From Epichloe hybrida (lineage: Eukaryota; Ascomycota; Sordariomycetes; Hypocreales; Clavicipitaceae): a stretch of 64,000 nucleotides of DNA. The DNA lies in assembly GCA_019022495.1 (NCBI GenBank), contig JAFEKR010000001.1, positions 2,542,001 to 2,606,000 of the forward strand, in the 5' to 3' direction. The number at the start of each line of letters is the position of its first letter. The stretch's first letter is position 1. The notes beneath the pieces were generated by a model. That model was not told the origin of the DNA. It saw nothing but the letters and a program-made list of their open reading frames with translations, and ran no database searches. Shown one piece after another: positions 56,469 through 64,000 of the stretch. Made by a program: the position numbers and the translations under genes.

Positions 56469-59400
56469 TTAACTGACAGTGTATCGTCCACTTGCCGGCG
56501 CTCTCCCTTCCGCATCAACCGCCGCTATTGTGCCCTCCCTCAGCAATCGTGTCATTTCTTGCAGCGCCGCTCCCACAGAGACCTCGGTGTCGCCCTCAAT
56601 GAGAATGTACAGCTTGGGGTCTGCATTCGGAGGCACCTCCTTGCCGGCGGGGTAGAAACTGCCCTTGGTTGTGATGGACGTGCCGGTAGAGTCCAGAATC
56701 TTGGCCACGTTGGTTCTGTTGGTGACGGCCCATCTGGCCTTTTGCGGGAAGTCGTTGATTTCAAGCGTCGCGTGGAACGCCCCGGCGTCGGGACCCTTGT
56801 TGTCGATGGGCTGGCCGGACCGGAGCTGGCCAGCCTTTCCAAGACGACTGTTGATGGCGCTGACTGCGGAACTGACCTTGTCCAGGGCGCCCTTGGTCTT
56901 GTCTGCGCCGGCCGGGGTGTCGCCGCCCTTTTGGCCGTCTGCAGGTGCTGACGTCGTTGGCGCTGGCGTTGCCGCCGCCGCCTTGGCGCTTTCGCGAGAC
57001 TGGATGCCTGAAGCGGCTGCTTTGATAGCGTCCAAAGCCCTTTCGGCCTTCTTCTGTTTGTCTTCCTCCTTTTCTTCCTTCTCCTCCTCTTCTTCCCCTT
57101 CTGCCTTGTGCGTCCGCCGCTCTCTGAGGCGGGCTGCCTCTCGCTCTTGGTCGAGACGATCCAGACCTTTGCCACCAAAGCCAGATGAGTCCTTGGCTTT
57201 GCCTGACTTGACCTTGTCGCGATGGGCTTTTCTCATCTCGTTTAATCGCTCCGGCACGGGCTGTTCGCTCTGCTCGAGGGCCTTGGCAATTCCAGGCGCG
57301 CAATTCTCCTGTTCTGGCGTGACAAACGTGACTGCTACTCCCGTGTTGCCTGCTCGACCAGTTCGTCCGGCGCGGTGCACGTAGTCTTCCATGTGATTAG
57401 GCGCATCGTAGTTGATCACCAGCTTTAGTTGCTTCACATCCAGGCCTCGTGCGGCAACGGACGTAGCAACAAGCAGCGGCAGCACGCCCTTTTTAAAGTC
57501 CGAAATGGTTGAGTCTCGGTCGACTTGATCTTTGCCTCCGTGGATTGACATGCAAGGATAGCCCTTGATCATCAGCTCCTTGAGGAGGTCGTCGGCTTTT
57601 TCTTGTCTTTCGACAAATATCAACGCACGAGCATCCTCGTCCCCGTCGTATAATTCGCCCAGGAGCTCGAGCACTCGAAGGAACTTGGTGTTCTCTTCGC
57701 GAACCTCCACAATCTGCTGAATTTCCTTGGCAACGACGCTGCGACCACCCACTGTGATTTCGACGGGGCTCTTGAGGACCTTTTTCGTGAGCGAGTCAAT
57801 GATGCGCGGCATTGTCGCCGAGAACAAAATGGTCTGCTTGTCGGGACGCATGCTTGCGAAAATCTTCATGACCTGTGGCTCGAACCCCATGTCAAACATG
57901 CGGTCTGCCTCGTCCAGGACGACATAAGTCACCCGCCTCAAATTCGTCACTCGACCCTGATTTGCCGCGAGCAAGTCAATCATTCGTCCAGGTGTGCAGA
58001 CGATAATCTCCGCGCCGCGCTTGAGCTCTGCGATTTGGTCTCGGATTGGGGCACCGCCGTATGCGCACACAGCACGAAGGCCCATGCTTTTGACAAACGG
58101 TTTGCAATCTCTGTGAATCTGAGTGGCTAGCTCACGAGTTGGCGTCATGATCAGGCCAATGGGACCGTCTGTATCCTTGATGGGTGGTTGATCCATAATA
58201 TGGCGGAACATGGGGAGCAGAAATGCCACCGTCTTGCCGGAACCAGTCTTGGCTACACCGACGACATCTCGGCCAGACATGAGGGCAGGAATAGCCTGCA
58301 TTTGAATGGTTGTGGGTTTTTCATAACCCATCTTGTCGATGACATCCAACGTCTGCCGGGTGAGACCACACTGCGCCCATTTCTGAACGGGTTTCGGCAC
58401 GTCTTTTCCGTTCACCTTGATACCATCGAGCTCCAGACGCAAGTCTGCCAACTCTTCCTCGGTAAGTGCACTCAACTCCGCCGGTTCGACCCAGAAGTTC
58501 TTGCGAACGGGCACCAAGTCGATCTTGCTGTAGTCAACGCTGGGAATGTCCTTCTTCTTGCGTTTGTTGGCCATGGCGAGAATATCACCGTCGCCTTTCC
58601 GTTCCGCATCGAAATTGTATTCTTCATCGCTGAAGTATGCTTCCGGCTCTTGCGCCTTCTTCGCGCCGCTCGATGGCTTGGTAAATTTCTTGGGTTCCGT
58701 TTGCTTCAGATCAGCCATGAAGGTGTCCAGAGGATCTGCGTCTTCCCCCTCGTCGTCCACTTCCATTTGCTGGTGGACTGCCGGGTGCGATTCGCTCGTA
58801 GCATTATTGCCCCTGTCGTCGGCCTTGCCGTCGCCGTCGCCGTCGCCGTCGCCACCGCCACTGGTAGCAGGAGCCCCATTGACATCTTGGTCAACTTGCA
58901 CACTACTCTCTTCTGGATCTTCCTCCATGGGCTCACCTGGCTGGGATTCAGTCTGGCCTTCTGCCTGCAATCGTTTCTCGTGTGCAGCACGTGCCGCAGC
59001 GGCAGCCTCTTCTTCAGTCTCCGCAAAGTTGTCCCCATCAGAATCATCATCCTCATCCTGATCGGCGTATGGGGTGTCGTCTGTCTCAATCGGGAGGGCA
59101 GGTAGTTTTGTGAGTTTTATTTTGGTCGTGTCTTCCTCGTCGAGGTCGAGTTTGCGCTTGGAAGGCAACTTGTCATCCGCCGCCGATGACTTGCCGAAGC
59201 CAAAAGCGCTCGTCTTGGTTCTATTGGCGGGCAATGCGGATGCTTTCCCCCCACCGTCAGCTGTAACATTCTTGGCTATCACAATCGGGATATGAGACTT
59301 ACCGATGGTTTTTTGTTGGATCGGGGCAGCTAAGTTCTCTGGCTGGACTGCAAGTGAGCCCAACACAGGCTTGGAAGTGTCTTGCGTTCTTGATGCAGCC

Positions 59401-60278
59401 GACTTCTTGGCTATGGTCTTGGGGTCAAACTTGCCAGCATAAGCATTCGCAGGAGATGCGTTGCCAGAGTCGTTGAGCGTTGCCGGTGAGGCAACGGACG
59501 AGACGACGCCAGGAGAGCCAGCAGAGGGTGGAACCCCCGATGCTCTCATTTCCATCTCTGCCAACAAACTCCTTGTCTGGCTTGGATTCACCTCTTTCTG
59601 CTTCTGGCTTTCACTTTCCTTCTTCTTCTTCCATGCCTGAAGCTTCGCAAGCCTCTCAGCCTTTTTGTCAGCATCAGACTGCGCCGCCGGTGCCCTGCTC
59701 TTCACTTGATCGGCGCCGGTTCTCTCACTGTCCACGAGGGGAGTCTTTCGACTTCGACTATCAGCACGACCGCTGCGAGCATGGGAATCAGCGATGACTT
59801 CGCGCTGGCCGCGTCCGCCGTCGCGGGAATCCGGTCGCCTCCTATGGTCTCTGTCACTGTCACGACTGCGATTTCGCCTACGACCCGGGGACCGAGGTCT
59901 TTCATTATACCGGTCGCGCGACCTGCGCCTTTCTCTATCACGTGGATCCCGAGGCACTCCACGGTAATGGCCGTCATCTCTTCGATCTATCGACCGTTCT
60001 CTGCGCCGATAAGAATCGCGGTCGCGATCACGACCACCTCGGCCACGATTTCGATTCTGCTTCGACGGGAAAAGGTTAGCATAACAATGGTGGGCAAACG
60101 TTTTATGCATGAATGTCCTCACATCCGGGCTGCGCGACCTCGATCGCCGGCGATAGTCCCTGCCATCATCCCGACGGTCTCTATCTCTGTCCCGCCGATC
60201 GTCATCTCTTCGGTGGCGACGTGAGCTGTGTTGACTGCCTGCAGGACTTGGTGAGCGCGAGTCTCTTGGCCGAGCCAT
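56469..60278 (-). CDS. PRP5: DEAD-box RNA helicase Prp5 (pre-mRNA splicing)
   Basis: ATPase that acts at pre-spliceosome formation, letting U2 snRNP bind the branch site. Two exons, complement(56469..60056, 60123..60278), predict 1247 aa. A long Arg/Ser/Asp-rich N-terminus carries RD and RS repeats, followed by Ala/acid-rich linkers. Helicase motifs appear in order: the [19 protein letters not shown] region (Q motif), AKTGSGKT near residue 653, [10 protein letters not shown] near 765 (DEAD), the SAT triad in ILFSATMPR, then [18 protein letters not shown] and [10 protein letters not shown] near 945. The C-terminus is Ala/Lys-rich and ends in a folded region. The conserved Prp5 block [20 protein letters not shown] supports this assignment over other DEAD proteins. 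The intron ends in tandem acceptors AAG/CAG 3 nt apart (NAGNAG), so one Gln may vary. The start at 60278 gives [16 protein letters not shown]. Confidence 0.93.
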   Translation of the reverse strand: MARPRDSRSPSPAGSQHSSRRHRRDDDRRDRDRDRRDDGRDYRRRSRSRSPDVRTFMHKTFAHHCYANLFPSKQNRNRGRGGRDRDRDSYRRRERSIDRRDDGHYRGVPRDPRDRERRRSRDRYNERPRSPGRRRNRSRDSDRDHRRRPDSRDGGRGQREVIADSHARSGRADSRSRKTPLVDSERTGADQVKSRAPAAQSDADKKAERLAKLQAWKKKKESESQKQKEVNPSQTRSLLAEMEMRASGVPPSAGSPGVVSSVASPATLNDSGNASPANAYAGKFDPKTIAKKSAASRTQDTSKPVLGSLAVQPENLAAPIQQKTIGKSHIPIVIAKNVTADGGGKASALPANRTKTSAFGFGKSSAADDKLPSKRKLDLDEEDTTKIKLTKLPALPIETDDTPYADQDEDDDSDGDNFAETEEEAAAAARAAHEKRLQAEGQTESQPGEPMEEDPEESSVQVDQDVNGAPATSGGGDGDGDGDGKADDRGNNATSESHPAVHQQMEVDDEGEDADPLDTFMADLKQTEPKKFTKPSSGAKKAQEPEAYFSDEEYNFDAERKGDGDILAMANKRKKKDIPSVDYSKIDLVPVRKNFWVEPAELSALTEEELADLRLELDGIKVNGKDVPKPVQKWAQCGLTRQTLDVIDKMGYEKPTTIQMQAIPALMSGRDVVGVAKTGSGKTVAFLLPMFRHIMDQPPIKDTDGPIGLIMTPTRELATQIHRDCKPFVKSMGLRAVCAYGGAPIRDQIAELKRGAEIIVCTPGRMIDLLAANQGRVTNLRRVTYVVLDEADRMFDMGFEPQVMKIFASMRPDKQTILFSATMPRIIDSLTKKVLKSPVEITVGGRSVVAKEIQQIVEVREENTKFLRVLELLGELYDGDEDARALIFVERQEKADDLLKELMIKGYPCMSIHGGKDQVDRDSTISDFKKGVLPLLVATSVAARGLDVKQLKLVINYDAPNHMEDYVHRAGRTGRAGNTGVAVTFVTPEQENCAPGIAKALEQSEQPVPERLNEMRKAHRDKVKSGKAKDSSGFGGKGLDRLDQEREAARLRERRTHKAEGEEEEEKEEKEEDKQKKAERALDAIKAAASGIQSRESAKAAAATPAPTTSAPADGQKGGDTPAGADKTKGALDKVSSAVSAINSRLGKAGQLRSGQPIDNKGPDAGAFHATLEINDFPQKARWAVTNRTNVAKILDSTGTSITTKGSFYPAGKEVPPNADPKLYILIEGDTEVSVGAALQEMTRLLREGTIAAVDAEGRAPASGRYTVS

Positions 60279-60864
60279 GGCGGCCTCGCAAGCGCAGGAA
60301 AAATCTAGGTTGGTGAGTAGTACTTTGTTTTCTTTGGTTTGATGTCCCTTGTGCTTTCTGGAGGGGCCAGTTCCGAACGCCAAAATCTACGTAATTTTGC
60401 GAGCAATGACGGCCGCGCAGAGGGCCTAGGGCTGTTGAAATCGAAAAGAATACCCTGTCCTTTGTTCCCTGGTAGATACCTGTTCGCCAAATACACAAAC
60501 AAGAAATAGCTGTAGTCGTCGCGAAAGCGGAAGAGATGGGGTCAAGCGCGGCCGAGAAATGGCAACGTCGACCGACATATGATAATAATGTACAGAGTAC
60601 GGAGTACGTCTGCCTTATCTGGGGCGGGGAGTAGTCAGCAACTTTTTCGTCTTGACTTGTGCTCAGCCTCACCATGCATTAGCGTCCAGACTTACATGTG
60701 GCTGAGGAGAAATTGGCAAGCACATATTCGCACATGTGTGTGGCGCAGCCCGTGGTTTTGCCGTGTCAAGGCACCGAAACGCATTAATACCCTCCAAAGG
60801 GCCTGCCTGGTCCATAGCTCCGAAGTCGCGCAAATCAATTTCCCAGCCATTGCGACCTGAAAAG
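60279..60864. promoter_or_regulatory. Divergent promoter of PRP5 and the HCNGP gene
   Basis: About 590 bp between two divergent starts. Contains GTACGGAGTACG at about 60598-60609, one of the recurring TACGGAGTA words. Confidence 0.35.
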
Positions 60865-61798
60865 ATGGCTGCTGGACTGGTAAGCTACGCAAGTAGCGAT
60901 GACGATGACGACACTCCCTCGCAGATCATCTCTCCCAAGGCATGCGGCAACGATGACTCACGCGAAGCGGAAACTCAAACTAACATGCAGCAGCACATCA
61001 CCACATATCAAGAGACCAAATTGGAACCAGCACCCGGCGAGATACAAGATGAGGGTACGAAACCCCCCCCCGCGCCCTTCCCCTTCTTCCATAACCCATT
61101 TTCACTTGCTCGGTTAATGCCATCATTGCTTACCCAGACACGCCTCTACACAAGCAGGACCTTCAACATCGCACCCTCCACAACAGCACCAGCCGCCGTC
61201 ACAATCTACAATCGGCCCCGTACCACTAGGACCATCTCTCCCGCCAACAGCCTCCGATCTGCCAGAAATGCCCCCGAATTTCTTCCCTCCAGAGGGAGCA
61301 GACCCGAATCATCCATCTTCTCCCTACTCCTCCACGCGCGCCATCGTCCACGACCTCACCCTCCCTTCGATACCGAACCTCACCATACCGCCTTCGCCTC
61401 CCGGCTCCCCCCCGCCGGCGATCAACAGGAAATTTCAACAGTTTCTCGACCTCAAACGAAAAGGTACCCACTTCAATGCGAAACTCGAATCCTCGACCGC
61501 GCTTCGAAATCCGTCCTTGACCGATAAACTGCTCTCCTTTGTGGACTTGACAGGACCGGCACAGTACGAAACGACCTTGCCATTGGATCTTTACGACCCT
61601 AGCGGGTTTCCGAAGTGGGCGCACAGGGAAGAACTACGGAAAAGCAGAGAGGCACTGGTGAAAGAGAGGCAGGGCGAGAAGGTTGCTTCCAGGGGCATAG
61701 ACTTCGTCAACTCCTCGAGTCATTCGACGCCTGTTGGTGGCGGACAAGCAGCAGGAGGACTGTTTAAGACCGAGAAGAAGAAGAGTGCATGGAATTGA
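60865..61798 (+). CDS. HCNGP/SAP30BP-family nuclear protein
   Basis: Two exons, join(60865..61054, 61158..61798), predict 276 aa. The start MAAGLVSYASSDDDDD is the usual acidic N-terminus of this family (L-V-x-Y-x-S-S-D/E run). The conserved HCNGP core lies in the second half: FQQFLDLKRKGTHFNAKLES, ALRNPSLTDKLLSFVDLTG and QYETTLPLDLYDPSGFPKWA, followed by HREELRKSREALVKERQ. A Pro/Gln-rich linker connects the parts. The 103-nt intron was placed with the acceptor ACAAGCAG at 61157, because the earlier CCCAG leads to a frame with a stop, whereas this one joins in frame (DEG|PSTSHPPQ). The human homologue SAP30BP was first described as a transcription regulator and later linked to splicing of short introns. 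It is divergent to PRP5. Confidence 0.82.
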
Positions 61799-62512
61799 TG
61801 ATGCTCGCTGCGATCTTGGAGTGAAATGTCCGACGTGTTCAATGGAGGAAAATGATATGGACAGGCATAGTGTTACACCTTGTGATACGCGCCGGGGCAT
61901 TTTAGCATGGGCTTTTCCATGGCTCTTCGTCAGACAAAGGTAACCTCCATTTGACTCACGCGCATCGAGATACGATTTAATTCAAGTGCCGCAGGACACA
62001 ACACGGGGTCACGGGGTGAAGAGGGCATCGAAAATTACATCCACGGACGGGGAATTTTTTTCTTCTGGGTATTCAAAATTAAATTTTTGATCAGGCCAGC
62101 ATAGCCTCTGTTGTAACAAGCGCAATCGAGGTATCATCAATCAGGTTCAGATATGCGCCTCCCATCAGCTCCCTCTCTCATCACATCCGCGGCCTCCCCC
62201 GGTTGTCCTTGGCAGTCTTGACGTCTCGTTGTCAGTCACTCGACCTGCGAAATCTACACGTTTCAGCCCGAGCAGACGCGTCTACCATGGTCTCATGCGT
62301 GTTCTCTGGGTGCGTGTTGTCCACCTGGGCAGGAACTCTGTGGGGGGAACTCGGCGGGCAAAATGAAGCAAGTGGGTTCGAAGCAACACAATATGAACAG
62401 AACACAACCCGAGAAAATGCGACAGCCACACACGACGACACTCCAGCTTCCCTGGCAAAGCAGATATGACCTTTGCCCATACGGGGCTTCAGCCTGGCAG
62501 CATCCCAGAAAT
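61799..62512. other. Convergent 3' flanks, no gene seen
   Basis: Between the HCNGP gene (+) and the DUF3712 gene (-). A T/A-rich stretch lies at about 62050-62095. No conserved ORF. Confidence 0.5.
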
Positions 62513-63697
62513 TTAGGAGCAGCCGGGGAAACTGATGCCAACAGCCTTGAAAGTGTCTTCTAGGCTGAGATAAACGGTCTGGTTGGCACTGCCGAGTGCA
62601 GAGAGGAGCCAAGGGATGGTCTCAGAGCCCTGCTTGACATGCGTGCCGAGCAGCTTAATGGGAATCTTGCCGTCCTCACAATAGGGCTTCTTGGTGGCAG
62701 CGCTGATAACAATAGTCTGGTCCAATATGGCTGATACGGGGACGACATTGGGGCCGGGCTGAAGGATGAGGTTCTGGATGGTGAGGTTGCCCAGGAGCTT
62801 ACCATCGGCGAAGTTGTCGAAGGTTGCGTTCCCGAGGTCGATTGTGTAGTAGGAGCGGTTGATAATGGTCGCAGTGGCGTTGAAGTTGGGAACACCGCCC
62901 TCAGCATCACCGATCTTGATTTTCATGTCGGTCAGGGTGGTGCCGTTCAGCTTGTTCAGGCCCTTGAATGTGACCTCCTTGTAGAAGTCGACATCATACT
63001 TCTTGGAAAGGCCGGCGGGCTGAACCTTGGTCTTGCCGTGAATGGAGACACGCAGGGTCTCGTTCTGGAAGAAATACCTGTTGAACTCGTTGAAGGCTTC
63101 CCTATCAGTGACGTCGACTTCTTGGCTGAGGTTGACAGTCTGGAACTTGTTGGCGTTGGTAGCGGGGAAGTTGAGCTGGACAAAAGGTCTGGCGTTGGGG
63201 GCATCGAGAAGGGTCAGGTTCCCGACGAAGGGATCAATATCAGCTTTCACGGTGCCATCGGTCCTGATGGTGGAGTTGATCTGCATGAGGAACTTGTTGG
63301 GCTCAGAGTTGAGAATGTTGACCGCTTGAATGTCGAGGTCGGCCGAGTTGATCTTGGCCTGAGCAATGTTTTTGACACCAACGAAGATGCTGCAAGGCAA
63401 GTGTGTCAGTCAACAAATCCCAATGCATTGCATCATGGGTCTCGTGCATCACGAACGGAGGGAGTGTCGCGTCAAGAAGAAGCTCCAGCCCAAGGAAATT
63501 ACAACCAAGTGCAAGATATATCGACAACATGGTGCGCAGGACAGGACTCACACAATGCAGATGACGGCAGCGCTAACGACCAGGAATATGATCAAGTGCA
63601 ACCACCAGAAGCGCTTGCAATGGTTCTTCAAAGCAGCTTTCTTGCCGCCTCGAATGGGGCCCCTCTCGGTCTGGGTAACCTCGTGCTTGTCGGACAT
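62513..63697 (-). CDS. DUF3712 membrane protein
   Basis: Two exons, complement(62513..63389, 63552..63697), predict 340 aa. A short basic cytosolic start (MSDKHEVTQTERGPIRGGKK..) leads into one membrane span (about 31-55, WWLHLIIFLVVSAAVICIV extended by IFVGV across the splice junction). The rest appears lumenal, beta-rich and Asn-rich with several N-x-S/T sites, fitting DUF3712 (found in fungal vacuolar or secretory membrane proteins; LEA-type folds are related). Blocks include QVNLN-type repeats such as INSADLDIQAVNILN and the C-terminal LSLEDTFKAVGISFPGC. The 162-nt intron splits the codon VCIV|IFVG. The start at 63697 was chosen because upstream codons look like untranslated sequence. Confidence 0.8.
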
Positions 63698-64000
63698 TTT
63701 GGCTGGCTGGGAGATAGGAATACACAGCAAGAGATATAAAAAAAAATGAAAGAGAGAAAGAAATACGGAGTTCCCGGGAGAATCGTCCAAGTCTCTAGGG
63801 AAGGGTTTCGCAAACCAGACGACGACAACGAATGCAGGGCAACAGGGGGGGGCAAGGGGGGGACTAGAAAATCTAATCGAGCAGAAGGATATCGCGAGTA
63901 TTTAAAGTCAGGTTCGCTTACGGAGGAAGTGTATGGGGGGCGCGGCCGGCCGAGACGCAGCAACCAGCAACCAGCAACCAGCAACCAGCAGATCTCATGA
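63698..64000. other. Upstream flank of the DUF3712 gene, tandem repeat at the window end
   Basis: About 300 bp. A TACGGAGT word lies near 63764 and AGCAACC is repeated in tandem about 63958-63990. No gene. Confidence 0.5.

Noticed and set aside
58188..59105. A 305-codon plus-strand frame opposite PRP5
   Set aside because: Antisense shadow; the valine/alanine runs mirror the acidic and alanine linkers of PRP5.

Overview
The window reads as nuclear chromosomal DNA of a filamentous ascomycete (Pezizomycotina, most likely Sordariomycetes/Hypocreales). Supporting signs are compact genes with several 50-160 nt introns carrying GTANGT donors and CTAAC-type branch sites, a KipA-type kinesin, a ZafA/Zap1-type zinc regulator, DUF3405 and PaxU-type genes, and many intergenic TACGGAGTA-like motifs. 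No bacterial, viral or CRISPR signal is seen.

Layout. 0.3-3.3 kb: kinesin-7 (-). 3.3-6.2 kb: intergenic with simple repeats. 6.2-7.3 kb: STK19-family protein (-). 7.5-10.4 kb: an A+T-rich satellite built on ACTTTTTATACTAGTA-like units, ending in a 512-bp tandem duplication. 10.7-14.2 kb: SulP transporter with STAS and cyclic-nucleotide-binding domains, Vsb1-like (-). 15.9-16.8 kb: a decayed DUF829/PaxU-like pseudogene with a small A-rich insertion flanked by a 14-bp target duplication. 17.9-18.7 kb: GINS subunit Psf1 (-). 19.6-21.9 kb: Zap1/ZafA (+). 22.8-23.9 kb: ribosomal protein L35 (-). 24.4-25.3 kb: Gos1 SNARE (+). 25.5-26.6 kb: Atp10 (-). 27.1-28.8 kb: branched-chain 2-oxoacid dehydrogenase E2 (+). 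30.2-30.9 kb: gluconokinase (-). 33.4-35.8 kb: dipeptidyl peptidase III (+). 36.7-37.8 kb: ribosomal protein L6 (-). 38.3-40.6 kb: Hsp78 (+). 41.8-42.7 kb: Arf1 (-). 44.2-45.1 kb: Emp24 (+). 45.7-48.2 kb: DUF3405 membrane protein (-). 49.2-50.2 kb: luciferase-like-domain protein (+). 50.4-51.6 kb: Cus2/Tat-SF1 splicing factor (-). 52.2-53.7 kb: Rpn13 (-). 55.6-56.1 kb: small putatively myristoylated protein (+). 56.5-60.3 kb: Prp5 DEAD-box helicase (-). 60.9-61.8 kb: HCNGP/SAP30BP-type protein (+). 62.5-63.7 kb: DUF3712 membrane protein (-).

Most of the window is conserved housekeeping sequence. Functional themes are mitochondria (Atp10, E2, Hsp78), ER-Golgi traffic (Gos1, Arf1, Emp24), and splicing of the U2 snRNP step (Cus2-like, Prp5 and an HCNGP protein within about 11 kb). 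The unusual material is concentrated in 7.5-10.4 kb (satellite) and 15.9-17.9 kb (pseudogene and transposon relic), plus the dispersed short palindromes. Exon junctions were read by eye from splice signals, frame and family conservation; no transcript data were available.
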